A stretch of DNA of 64,000 bases from assembly GCF_040954645.1 (NCBI RefSeq), contig NC_092809.1, positions 77,206,935 to 77,270,934 on the forward strand, read 5' to 3'. Below, in pieces: positions 21,271 through 31,358 of the stretch. A program made the position numbers and the translations under genes. The notes beneath the pieces were generated by a model. That model was not told the DNA's origin, ran no database searches, and worked only from the letters and a program-made list of their open reading frames with translations. The DNA comes from Diabrotica undecimpunctata. Taxonomy: Eukaryota > Arthropoda > Insecta > Coleoptera > Chrysomelidae. Position 1 is the first letter of the stretch. Every line of letters begins with the position of its first letter.

Positions 21271-22440
21271 CCCATTAATCTACAACATCAATCTTAAATA
21301 GTTAAATTTGTATTAGTAAATACTTAAATGCAATTTTTATCTTCACAAATTAATTACGTATAGTTCTACTGCTAATACAGTTACTCTTGAATTTGTGATT
21401 CCAAAAAGATAAACGTGACTTCTATTAATCTACTTGATAATCCAAACACGTGTTGTTTTCCCTGGCTTCTAGTTCACCCTATAACTTTAACCAAAAATAT
21501 ATCCAACCGTTGTGAAATGAAACATAACAGAAAAATGTGCAGGTAGACATGCCCGACGATGTCCTTACTGTCCTTCCATCGTTGTCGGTCAATGGGTCTA
21601 TCATATTTTTGACACACCCACAGGTAAAGTATATTAAGAAATTTTCGGGGTTTTAATTATAATACATGAAGAAGATAATAAAAAGCTGATATCATTAAAT
21701 ATGTACTAAATTTGAAAATTATACGTTAAAAATGTTGTTAATCGAGTAGGTCTTCGCTAATGTTGACAAGTTCATCGTTTAAATCTTGATAAGGTGACTT
21801 ATGGCATATATCGACAGTGATATTAGCGTTAAAATTTATATTATGCTAGAAAACACTTCAACCTTTTGTTGCTTAACACTTCTACGAAAAGTGTGCAATA
21901 ATTTGTAGCACATTTATTTTGACAATTTTAAAAAGTTATATAGAGATGGGAGTACAAAAAGTTCAAACGAAAAGGCAAAGCAGTATGATAAAGAATAGAC
22001 ACGATTATAAAGATGAAAAGTAGAGACGAAGAAAGTAATAAGACAGTGGCGTAGTACAAATCAAAGTGACCAGATAGAGATCAAATAATTGAGAAAAGTC
22101 AGACTACAAAATTCTATATAATAAATGTTATTACTAACTTAACGTAACAACGTAACAATTTTTTTTAACCCCTAAAGTTTAGAATGTTTTTAACACATAT
22201 CATATTTACATCTACATAGCAGTTTTGAAAAATACAAATATTTTGTGAAATCTTAGACTACACACAACATCAACACAAATATCTTGTGTTATACAGTTTA
22301 TAATTTTTGAGAAATTTTATCGTTTTACTAAGTCTTCCATTAGAGCTTCTTTCAGAGTGTGTTGTATTTTCGCTGTCGATCTTGTTGCTGAGTACACTGG
22401 ACACTACATCATTTATATGTTATTGAAACTGAAATAATTG
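21271..22440. other. Non-coding gap
   Basis: AT-rich; no gene or clear repeat seen. Confidence 0.5.
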
Positions 22441-22444
22441 GTAT

Positions 22445-22655
22445 TTGACAGTTGTGCAAATCAGCCGAGGGTCCTTAGACATGATATACCCATCCATGTG
22501 TACATTTTGTATGGCCTAGCCGCAATCTGTTGAGGACTACTTGGTCATGTCTTTGAACTGGAAGCGGTAGTAACACAGAAGTAACATCTGGTTTGGTAAT
22601 TTTTAGTTTTGCTTCTGTTTGGCTCCATTTTTCTTGCCAGGTTTTGTCAATGTAG
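22445..22655 (-). pseudogene. LINE ORF2 C-terminal fragment
   Basis: Minus strand reads YIDKTWQEKWSQTEAKLK, then RHDQVVLNRLRLGHTKCTHG. The W..KW spacing and LxRLRxGHTxxTHG block is typical of the region after RNase H in I- or Jockey-like LINEs. It is truncated at both ends. Confidence 0.65.
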
Positions 22656-22660
22656 GTTTT

Positions 22661-22705
22661 TAATATATTTATGGTTATATAAATTTATTAACCATAAATA
22701 TATTA
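22661..22705. repeat. Perfect 17-bp inverted repeat
   Basis: TAATATATTTATGGTTA (22661-22677) and its exact reverse complement (22689-22705) flank 11 bases. It sits at the junction of an antisense LINE piece and a sense LINE piece. Confidence 0.75.
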
Positions 22706-22708
22706 ATA

Positions 22709-23595
22709 AGAACGAAAATCAGAGAAGCGAAAGAAAAAGAAGCCAGGGTAAGATGCGAAGAAATTGAGACTCTGCAGTCAAAGTACGATAGTCAAAATGT
22801 ACATAGGAAAGTTAAAGAACTCACAGGGGGACTAAGACGAAGGCAGAAAGGAAATATAACCGATTCTGGCGGAAACATCATCTTGGACAAACAGAGTAAA
22901 ATAAGAACATGGAAAGAATATCTAGAAAAACTATTTGAAGACCAAAGGGATAACACCTTTGAGCTAGAAGAAGAGGTAAATGATGGACCAAGAATATTAC
23001 AGCAGGAAGTTTACTCCGCAATTACACAGTTAAAGGATGGCAAAGCGGCAGGCCCTGATAATATACAAGCAGAACTACTCAAACTAATGGACAACGAATC
23101 AATAGCAATAATCGCAAAGATATTTAACAACATATACAACTCTGGAGAAATACCAACAGAATGGCTAAAATCTGAGTTTATTGCACTTCCAAAAAAACCA
23201 GGAGCCAAAAAATGCGAAGATTACTGTTCTATAAGCCTCATGAGTCATCTCCTAAAATTGTTCCTAAATATAATTCATAAGAGAATCTACAGGCTGTGTG
23301 AAAGTCAAATTTCCCCAACCAGTTCGGGTTCACAAATGCTGTTGGTACTAGAGAGGCTTTGTTCTCAGTACAAGTCTTATTCCAGAGATGCAGAGTCAAC
23401 TGCGACGTATACGCATGTCTGGTTGATTACGAGAAAGCGTTTGATCGAGTACAGCACGCCAAGATGATGCAAATACTAAAAGAAACAGGAATTAACAACC
23501 AAGATCTGAAAATAATTAGAAGTCTCTACTGGAATGAGACAGCAAATCTCAGAGTTGAAGGTGAACACACTGACTATGTGAAAATAAGGCCTTAA
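22709..23595 (+). pseudogene. LINE RT fragment (linker to palm)
   Basis: Sense-strand LINE ORF2 piece. The linker (REAKEKEARVRCEEIETLQ) is open from about 22709. The RT entry follows with QLKDGKAAGPDNIQAELLK and EWLKSEFIALPKKPGAKKCEDY, where N/RPI is CSI. A frameshift near 23350 moves to the frame with VYACLVDYEKAFDRVQH, the palm motif with the first catalytic aspartate. It ends at a stop at 23595 before the ADD box. Confidence 0.82.
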
Positions 23596-24794
23596 AACAA
23601 TTTTAAAAAAAAAATTGTGAATTTTTCCACCAAAATGTGATCTCTCCTAAGTAGCGGTATTTTTTAAAACCTTTAAAATTTTTTCCCACACGTGTCCTAA
23701 CTGTAGTTGTTACTCAATCAAGCACATATCTAACTTACTTACCAGGACCTCCTTGCTTAGTAACTACCAAGAACCTCTGAAACCTCTCTATCATATGCTT
23801 TCTCATGTTCAATTTTTATTTCCCACGACATAAATGTTTGTTTTTTTATTCTTATATTTTCCCTCATAACGAAAATTGCATCTGGTGTAAATTTTCTTTA
23901 AATTGCATCTTCATTTTTGGATAGTTTCGTTTCTTCACTTATCCGTTTATCAATTCATGTGTCCTATATTTTTAAAGTGTAATTTAGCAGTTTTCTATAG
24001 GTTGTATGTAAATTGTTAATGCTTCAATTCATGGGCATTCGTTCCAGTTTGCTAACCATATTAGAATTAGATAAATAAAAAATGTTTACGATATGATTTT
24101 TAAATAAAAAAATTTTATGATTCATGGTATGCAACCAACTACAGGAATTTTATTTTCCTTGTGAATATTAGAAAAGCTTATTAGTAACTTGTTTACTGTA
24201 TTACTTACTGTTTACTAATTATTTAGTTAATGTAATGTAGATATAAATAGCGTTAAAGTTGAAGAACGAAATATAAAGGTGTCTTTTTGTGTTTTTGTCT
24301 ATTACTAAATACAGAATTCCGTATCCAACATTCTAATAATTGAATTTTATTATCTACATATTTTTCATTTATTCGTAATGAATTTGCAAGCTTATAATTT
24401 AATATTCAGACACTCAACAACCTTCAGAAATGGGACGTGCGTCAGGTAAGTTTATCAATAAACACCACTGCATACAGAATATTATCTGCACAATCACTAC
24501 CGTTATTGGTTATCTCAAATGATAACTTTCAAAATAAAATGCATGTTAAATGGAGTGCTTGTCATACCAAGGTATGTGGTTGTTGAACCTAAATTGGAGA
24601 CGGCCTACTCTGCGATATTTCTGCAGCAACATAAGGCAATTGCTTTGGTATTGTGTTTCACGTTATATAGTATTTTGTTGTTATTGCTATTAAGTTTTAT
24701 ATTACAGTGTTTATATAGTTTTGGCGTTTATAAACATCATGTCAACCAATTTAATATTTTTCTGTATACAGTGCTAGCCAAAAGTCTCCTCCGT
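23596..24794. other. AT-rich non-coding stretch
   Basis: No supported gene. It probably includes the left part of the piggyBac-like element, but I could not find its terminal repeats. Confidence 0.45.
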
Positions 24795-26262
24795 CACAGT
24801 TTAGAGGAAGAGAAAATATTCATGTTCAAGGAAACAATCCCATTGATTAATTTTTTATCACTGTTCACTGCAGATATAATGGATGATATCGTCTGTCACA
24901 CCAATTTATATGCTGGCTAAAACAATAAATTAAATTTTGGTTTTACAAAATAAGTTACATGCTTTCTTGGGCAGAAATTTAGTGATATCATACATCAGAT
25001 ATCCCAGAATACCGCTTTACTGGTCAAATGATAAATGGTGCCTGAGGATGGACCTTATTGCAGATGCTATGCTTCTGAATAAATTTGAATTTATTTTGAG
25101 GTTTTTACATTTCGTAAATAATGGTAATGTAAATCAAAATAACACGGACAAATTGTGAAAAATCCGACCATTTTTGGATAAAATTCAGAAAAATTTCTTA
25201 GGTGCCTTAGATCCAGAGGAATACCGATCAGTTGATGAGAAAATTATTCCATTAAAAGGAAAATTAGGTATAAAGCAATACTTATTATAAAAATCTAAAA
25301 AGTGGGGAGTCAAAGTTTCGGTAAGAGCTGGAATTGATGGATATATGTATCGTTTTAAGGTTTACCAAGGAGCTTCGGGAGACAGAAGTCAAATTAGTAA
25401 ACTTGGAGCGTGCGCTGGTGTAGTTATGCGTCTAACTGACGACTTAGAGAGAATCAATCATAAAGTATGTTTTGATAATTTATTTTGCTGAGTTCCCCTT
25501 ATCGAAGAACTGCATAAAAGAGGTATATGGTCGACAGGAACTCTCCGATTGAATCGACTACAAAATTGTAAGTCTGTTATGAAAACAGATAAACAAATGA
25601 AACAAGAGGGTAGGGGAACTTGATCTGTTGCAAGTACTGAAGATGGCAATATAATTGTTTCTAAATGGCTAGACAACAAGACTATTTACATTGTTTCTAC
25701 TTGTGCTGGAATAGAACCTCAGAATAAAACAAAACGCTGGTGTAAATCTACTAAGACCACTATAGAAGTGAACACATCCTTTTCTATTCAATTTTATAAC
25801 AAAAACATGAGAGGGTAGACCTGATGGACCAGTTGTTGGCACTTTATCCTCTAAGGAGAAGAAACAAACGCTTGTACATAAGAGTTTTTATGCGTTTTGT
25901 GAATGTTCTTGTTGTAACTGCATGGATTTTGTACAAGAAAAAAAGAAATCCAAAAAAAGATCTGCTTGAATTTAAAGCAAGTTGCCAGAACATTAATAAA
26001 TTTGGGAACGCAGAAAGAAAATAAACGAGGTAGACCTTCGTTTGGTACACCACCTCGCATTTTAAAGAAGAAGAAACCGAATGATCATGCACCACCTGAA
26101 GTTAGACAAAGTTATTGGGGGCACTGGCCACAACTAATTGATATACCAAATGCTCGAAGATGTCACTCTAAAGCTTGCAAAAGAAAAACAATATACATCT
26201 GCAAAAGGTGCAACGAGCCGCTGTGTCCATCGTGCTTTGAACATTTTCATACCAGTAACTGA
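24795..26262 (+). pseudogene. piggyBac-like transposase pseudogene
   Basis: Decayed PGBD-type DDE transposase. Segments read in order, with stops and frame changes: FLSLFTADIMDDIVCHTNLYA, YWSNDKWCLRMDLI, then DPEEYRSVDEKIIPLKGKLG with the first catalytic D, GYMYRFKVYQGASGD, KVCFDNLFC with the second D, WSTGTLRLNR, and VSKWLDNKTIYIVST with the third. The C-terminal domain CHSKACKRKTIYICKRCNEP plus LCPSCFEHFH keeps the Cys-rich zinc-binding pattern of the family. At least six in-frame stops show it is dead. TTAA-flanked ends were not located. Confidence 0.88.
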
Positions 26263-27334
26263 CGCTTCCGCAATTCCGCAAGTGCATAGTGACCACTAGA
26301 ATAGACGGACTTGAAAAAATTCATGTTTTTACACTTACTATACTATTTTCTAATGTTAATTTTTAATATTTCGCAATAAAATAATTTTTCTAAGAAAAAA
26401 AAATTCCTTAAAATTATGCATGAGAGAGTCAATAATATCTACGCATCACATATGGCACACCCTGTAGATCGAAATGAAAACAAAATCAGCCATGTAAATT
26501 AAAACCGCTTTACGACGATAAGTCACAATGCAATTTCATTGTCAGTCATCCATCTGCGACGCTAATTGAATAACATTACCTTGATCTCCTCCGAGTAATG
26601 CTACGATACTATTTTTTAACTTGGTTAATAATTACAGAGCTATCCATCGGGCATTTGCTATTAACAAAGGAGCAGACTTTTTTTAGGTTCTTTAAATCAG
26701 TGGTATTATTCCCAACGAGAAAATTAGACGGGGCCATTTATTTCGGCCATTTGCGTTTATTTTACTATAGAATTCATATACGAGAATTGGTTAAAATAAC
26801 AGATAGTAAAAAAATTGTAGTTTAGTTATATCTTCGGGAAGATCTGAAAAATTTCTAAAAACTATATTTTTTACAAAAAGGATTTTCGTAAAAATTCACC
26901 CATTGATAAAATAGATTGCTAAAATTTTCAGTTAAAAAAAAATACAGATCTTCGCCTGTTTTAAGGTCTACCAAAAGTCTTTAGCCAAATCTCTCAAAAG
27001 AGAAGACGGCCAAGTAATAAAACTTTTCACTTCTGTACTGTTGAGAAATCATGTCCTAACCCGATTCCTACCCAAGGCATACCATATCCTACCAATGTCC
27101 CAAATCAACTCACTGATTCAACTGGTAAGCGTGATGTTTAAAGGCTTAAACATTCTCAGCATGAACAGACATTCACTAAAAGAGCCCTCATTCCCTGGCA
27201 GCTCGCTCGTTCCCAACCAAGGTAGCGGCAGGATTTAAGGACAAAGGACAGAGGGTGTTAAAAATCCCCGGGCTATAGGAGGCTACCAACAACGATGAAC
27301 ACTACACGTAATATAATCACGCTTCCTTTGAAGT
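26263..27334. other. Unassigned stretch
   Basis: No recognised coding sequence. The segment 26940-27330 has slightly higher GC and may be untranslated LINE sequence, but I could not match it. Confidence 0.4.
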
Positions 27335-27445
27335 CGGACTAAATATTAATATGAACAAGACGCAAATTATGACTAATCTGGTGCTACATCGAAATTTTAC
27401 TGTTGATGGAACCGATATTGTGCAGATTGCATCGTTTAAGTACTT

Positions 27446-27590
27446 CTTCTTCTTCTTTTTATGTAGACATGACTATCTGTTTTTCAATGTGCCTCCAGTA
27501 AGTTGTCATTCCATCGTTTTCGTGGTCTTCCTACTGATCGACTACCTATTGGGGAACCGTCTCTTGCCGTCTTTACTACTCTAGTATGTA
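27446..27590 (-). mobile_element. 145-bp 5'-truncated LINE insert (first)
   Basis: On the minus strand it encodes the last residues of a LINE ORF2 (VGRPRKRWNDNLLEAH then stop), a short 3' UTR and a (GAA)n tail against the TSD TAAGTACTT (27437-27445 and 27591-27599). Same family as the LINE at 35114-37480, which has GRKSIGRPRKR and the same tail. Confidence 0.85.
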
Positions 27591-27599
27591 TAAGTACTT

Positions 27600-27764
27600 C
27601 TTCTTCCTCTTTATAAGCAATTCTGCTTGTTCATTGGCGGATTAATACCTCTATGGAAGGTTGTCACTCCATCTTTTGCGCAGTCGTCTCATACTTCTTC
27701 TGCCGATTGGTGATCTCTTGCTATTTTGACGACACGGGTCTCCTCCATTCTGCTTATGTGAGTA
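27600..27764 (-). mobile_element. 165-bp 5'-truncated LINE insert (second)
   Basis: A second copy of the same family at the same site, also with a (GAA)n-type tail. It reads HISRMEETRVVKIARD and a shifted RKRWSDNLP on the minus strand. TSD copies are 27591-27599 and 27765-27773. It is more diverged in sequence than the first insert. Confidence 0.82.
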
Positions 27765-27864
27765 TAAGTACTTAGGACAAGAAATTCGGTTAGAGATAAT
27801 TAGATTAGGTTATAGAATAGACTGGGACTATATTCTAGACCTGTCGTAAGAGGCGATTAATAGA

Positions 27865-28490
27865 TACTTTGGTAGGCAAGCCAGGTTTTCTCTAAAGGGG
27901 GGATTCCTATCAATGTAGGCCTACAACAGCTGGTCTTGGCTGATTGTTGCACAAAAACCTATTTATATTCCCGGCCCGGCACGAGCGAGATAGGATATAC
28001 CTTGCATCAGGATACCCTGTCACGCGTTATCGCACTAGGAGAATAGGCGGAGTGGCAGATCCGCCTCCACGTCGGTACGCGCTGGGCAACGACTTGACGA
28101 AGACGGGTGGTGATAGGTTGATGCTTTCCTCGCTCCCGTCTTGCCTTGTCGGTCGAAAGACCTGCTCCCAACAATGTCGGGTAAACGATAACTGGGTTTA
28201 TTGGACCGGATGCTTCGCAGGTAACGTCCTCTTAGTTTGGCATTGCTATAGGCTGGCAGGTCTTGACCGAAGATTCCGGTGCCACACTTGTGTGGGGGTG
28301 CTGGCTGGAAGCTGGTGACTCTAGGCGTCGATGAGGTATTGACTAATAGCCCCGCATGTGTCATCGGTGAAAGGTCTGCATCTGCCGCCTGAATGCCTGC
28401 CTCCACAAGTAGGTCGCAACTTAAGACTCGGGTTTCTCCGAGCCACTCGATTGATAGGCCGGCGGTTCGCTGAGTACCTGTTCCCCTTTG
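27865..28490. other. GC-rich island, probable LINE 5' leader
   Basis: Composition changes abruptly to CpG-containing, roughly balanced GC in otherwise AT-rich DNA. Long frames on both strands overlap (27944-28318 plus, 28035-28406 minus), as expected by chance in GC-rich DNA, and neither shows a domain. The stretch near 27845, GTCGTAAGAGGCGATTAAT, resembles LINE 5' untranslated sequence I have seen in insects; this is from memory. A different transposon terminus is possible. Confidence 0.4.
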
Positions 28491-28496
28491 AGTCGA

Positions 28497-29006
28497 GTTT
28501 GGGTACTTAAGACATGAAATTCGGTTGGGCAGAGATAACCAGACAAGTTAGCTCCCACGTCGCATAGTATTAGTCTGGGCGGCGTTTGGTAAATTATATA
28601 TACACATCGGTTTAGAACGTCTTTCGACGTTGTCCGATACCTAAACACCATCTCTTCCTATCTTCGCAGTCGTTTGTTGTTAAATTTCTTTCGCTCATGG
28701 ACTTGTTTACGCCGTGTTGCCATTCTAATCTGGGTCTTCCTCTTTTCCGTCGACCTATCGGTTGCCATTCTATAAATTATTGGTAAATTAAACATATTTA
28801 AATCGGACCTACCTATATGCCTCAAAAGGAAAATCTTGGATGTATTGCCTGTACTCACTTATACAGCGGAAACATTAACACTCTGGGCTATGGAGCGTCA
28901 GATGTTGGGTGTTTCTCTGAGAGACCGAATCGTCAGACACGTCGCCAGATTATCAGACAACCAGTGGACAAAACGTATTGTCGAGAAACAGAATTAACAA
29001 CTGAAT
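28497..29006 (+). pseudogene. LINE RT thumb and connection fragment
   Basis: Sense LINE piece interrupted by 28597-28779. It reads EIRLGRDNQTS, WAAFGKL, then after the insert NIFKSDLPICLKRKILD, LPVLTYTAETLTLWAMERQM and LGVSLRDRIVRHVARL. Removing the insert and one TSD copy keeps the frame open across the junction. The C-terminus beyond 29006 is lost at a stop. Confidence 0.85.
28597..28779 (-). mobile_element. 183-bp LINE 3' insert with 11-bp TSD
   Basis: Minus-strand open frame of about 51 codons: GRRKRGRPRLEWQHGVNKSM then LGIGQRRKTF and TAA at 28612-28614. The tail is ACCGATGTGTATATATAA. It is flanked by TTGGTAAATTA (28586-28596 and 28780-28790). The terminal nine residues match those at the end of the copy at 1-264, so both belong to one LINE family. 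Confidence 0.9.
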
Positions 29007-29093
29007 GAATAGGTCTATTAATACACAGACAACTACAGACAAAGATACAGAGTATTGAATGCATTTCCGCAAGAGTTATGTGAATAAATCTAA

Positions 29094-29310
29094 GACTGAA
29101 CAAGAGATACAACCTGAAAATAATCTAAATATACGATCCCAGCAGCGATTACGAAGATGAACACGTTGAAACCTTCTATAAGAAAATTAAAAGAGCAAAG
29201 AGCCAAGAACCGCCCATTACAATCTGATAAATGGGAGATTTAGGAAGAAAAAGAATGAACAAGAAGGGGTATCGGAGACTTGGGCAAATATGATTTAAAA
29301 GAGTAGAAAG
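29094..29310 (+). pseudogene. LINE APE endonuclease fragment
   Basis: Sense strand reads YNLKII-stop-IYDPSSDYEDEHVETFYKKI, matching the IIQVYAPT.DYEDE.VE.FY block of LINE endonucleases. In-frame stops are present and both ends are truncated. Confidence 0.7.
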
Positions 29311-30304
29311 TTAATGTATTGGCACTAAAAAATAGTTGCTTTCAACTGTAAAACATAAAAAATATTTCATGGAGAACGATTCCCTTTTTTTCCATCCTTT
29401 AGAAGAAGAAAGTTAGAAGTTTCTTGGTTAGAAGATAGGTAAGCGAAAGAAGTTTAATATTAGAGCAATATTTATATGGCAGTTAATTATTAATAGGCTA
29501 GATATAAAAAAGGTGTATTGCGCATGCAATTTCACAGCTATCTTCTTCGCGATAATATTAATTTGGAAAATTGTTTCTTAAGTTTATGTGTTATAAAACT
29601 ACTCATGTTTGTTACAAGAAATAAAACCTTACTTAAGAAAACTATTAATAAGGATCTCATCAATTTAAACAAAGATAAAGTGAAAATAATTTAAGAAACC
29701 ATTCTAGTATTGGCTCCTGTACTAAATATTCGATACAACACTGAACTGACAACTCTAGTTTTCCCGGCGTAATTAAGACATAATTGATTTCAGTTCTCTA
29801 GGAAAAGTAAATGAACTACGGACGATTGGCTAGTTATGAGGATGAAAAAAACCGCCAACTGAATATATGGCTCGCAATCAACAACGGTATGTTGGAAGAT
29901 TAATTAATTCTGCGGCTTTTTCGTAGGTGGCAACATTAACAGGTGATCCATTTTACTAACGTTATTTGAATGTATAATAATATCCGTCTATAAAGTGTCT
30001 ACCTGTGGTACAAGGTACAACGGTATCATTTATTTATACATATTAACAATTTATGTGTTTTCTTTGTTGATTGCTCTTTTAATTCTCCACTGTTTGATTC
30101 GTTTGGACTTATTCGAGGATGTTTGTTAGTATCAATGTTTCGTATATTATTGAATGCCTTTAATTTTTAATATTTTTTTTACTACTGCCATTTACAATTT
30201 GTGTTATAATTGTTCTGTACAATCTAAGCTTAGTTATTATAACTTTCACATTGAACAATTTTCTCTTTTTCAGACAGAATTTCCTTTTTGATTTGTTATT
30301 TTTG
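29311..30304. other. Non-coding gap
   Basis: No supported feature. Confidence 0.5.
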
Positions 30305-30490
30305 GAATATCTTGGACATATTACACATTGAGAGAGATATAACTTGCTCCAACTGATTATGCAGCGAAAGATCCAAGGAAATAGAAGCTTAGGGAGACGT
30401 AGAATATCATGGCTGCTGACTTGAAGATTTTTGGAAGAGTAGAGAAAGTGAGGTCTGGAGGTCAACATGGAGAAAACGTAGTATCTGTGT
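30305..30490 (+). pseudogene. LINE C-terminal fragment
   Basis: Reads YLGHITH-stop-ERYNLLQLIMQRKIQGNRS, then LGRRRISWL, a conserved LINE C-terminal block (GHI...YELLQLI..GKI.GKR..GRRR.SWL). A frame change follows and the fragment ends near 30490. Confidence 0.75.
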
Positions 30491-30689
30491 AAAAAAAGGG
30501 AAGAAGCTACGGAAAAACTAAATGTGGACCAGAAAAAAAATTCAAAGTAGTAAAGAATACATATTCCTAAGAATTAAGCTAACTACTACAAGACAAAATG
30601 AAAAAATCTAGAAGTCAAATGACATAGGCTCTGGATTTGGTTCTATGAAAAAAAATATAAAAAGATACAATGAGAAGAATCTAAAATAC

Positions 30690-30862
30690 AAAATTAAAAC
30701 CAGAGCTAACATATGAATCAGAAGGATGGCACTTAACCAAAGAATATAACAATAAACTATTAAGTATTGAAGTGGACTTTTGGAGGAGAGCCGCGAAAAG
30801 ATCTCGCTTATAACAATTGGTAGACAAATGGGAGTATAAAGGAATATAATAGAAGACAAAAA
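30690..30862 (+). pseudogene. LINE RT thumb fragment adjoining rRNA piece
   Basis: Reads LTYESEGWHLTKEYNNKLL and SIEVDFWRRAAKRSRL, matching the YGCETW.LTKK..KL.A.EM.FLRRSA.ISR block of LINE ORF2. Homology stops where the 18S-like segment starts. In the element order this piece should precede the C-terminal block found upstream at 30305, so the two fragments are separate. Confidence 0.72.
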
Positions 30863-31250
30863 GAACCTCACCAGGCTCACTGGAAGGATTAACAGATTGA
30901 GAACTCTTTCTTGATTTGGTGGGTGGTGGTGCATGGCCGTTTTTAGTTGGTGAAGCTATTTGTCTGATTAATTCCGATAGCGAACGAGACTCTAGCCTGC
31001 TTACTAGGGGTTTCGTGCTCTTGCTGCACGCAGTTTTTACTGTCGGCGTACACACAATTCTTCTTGGAAGGACAAGCGCCTTTTAGCCGCACGAGATTGA
31101 GCAATAATAGGTCTGTGATGCCCTTAGATGTTCTGGGCCACACGTGCGCTCCACTCGTTGGGCGGAATCAACAAGTTCTCCCTGCTCGAGCGGCAGGAAT
31201 TCCCAGTAAGCGCGAGTTATCTCGCGTTGATTAATTTCCTGTTATTTATT
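30863..31250 (+). pseudogene. 18S rRNA pseudogene fragment (3' major domain)
   Basis: Strong similarity to the late part of eukaryotic 18S rRNA on the plus strand. Recognisable blocks are AACCTCACCAGG, GGTGGGTGGTGGTGCATGGC, TTAATTCCGATAGCGAACGA, GAGACTCTAGCCTGCT, TTTTAGCCGCACGAGATTGA, GTCTGTGATGCCCTTAGATG and GGAATTCCCAGTAAGCGCGA. Relative to my memory of the insect gene, most changes are C to T or G to A. About 60 bases are missing near 31192. It begins and ends inside the gene, so it is not a functional rRNA. Confidence 0.93.
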
Positions 31251-31358
31251 TAGCCTTTCACGTCCAAAGTTAAACTTAGACCGACAGTCTGAATCCATGT
31301 TTCACGGTCTGCCGTAAAGAGTTTGGGGGGTAATATGTCTTCTTATCTGATTCCCCTT
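31251..31358. other. Short spacer
   Basis: About 110 bases between the rRNA fragment and the hAT pseudogene; no feature assigned. Confidence 0.4.

Larger units (their letters stand above)
27335..27850 (+). pseudogene. LINE RT thumb fragment split by two inserts
   Basis: Sense LINE piece: MNKTQIMTNLVLHRN and FTVDGTDIVQIASFKY up to 27445, continuing at 27765 with KYLGQEIRL. Two shorter LINE inserts separate the halves, each flanked by TAAGTACTT. Removing both restores SFKYLGQEIR, the thumb motif. Downstream of 27800 similarity fades. Confidence 0.82.

Noticed and set aside
24519..24794. Hydrophobic N-terminal extension of the piggyBac-like frame as a membrane protein
   Set aside because: AT-rich T tracts give hydrophobic codons; family similarity starts only near 24795.
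27944..28406. Two overlapping opposite-strand proteins of about 124 residues
   Set aside because: GC-rich sequence lowers stop frequency on both strands; no domain or start context supports either.
30608..31143. Overlapping minus-strand ORFs
   Set aside because: Antisense of the LINE fragment and the rRNA pseudogene.
31255..31330. Possible antisense 28S rRNA piece after the 18S fragment
   Set aside because: Only short words (GTGAAACATGGA on the minus strand) resemble it, too weak to claim.
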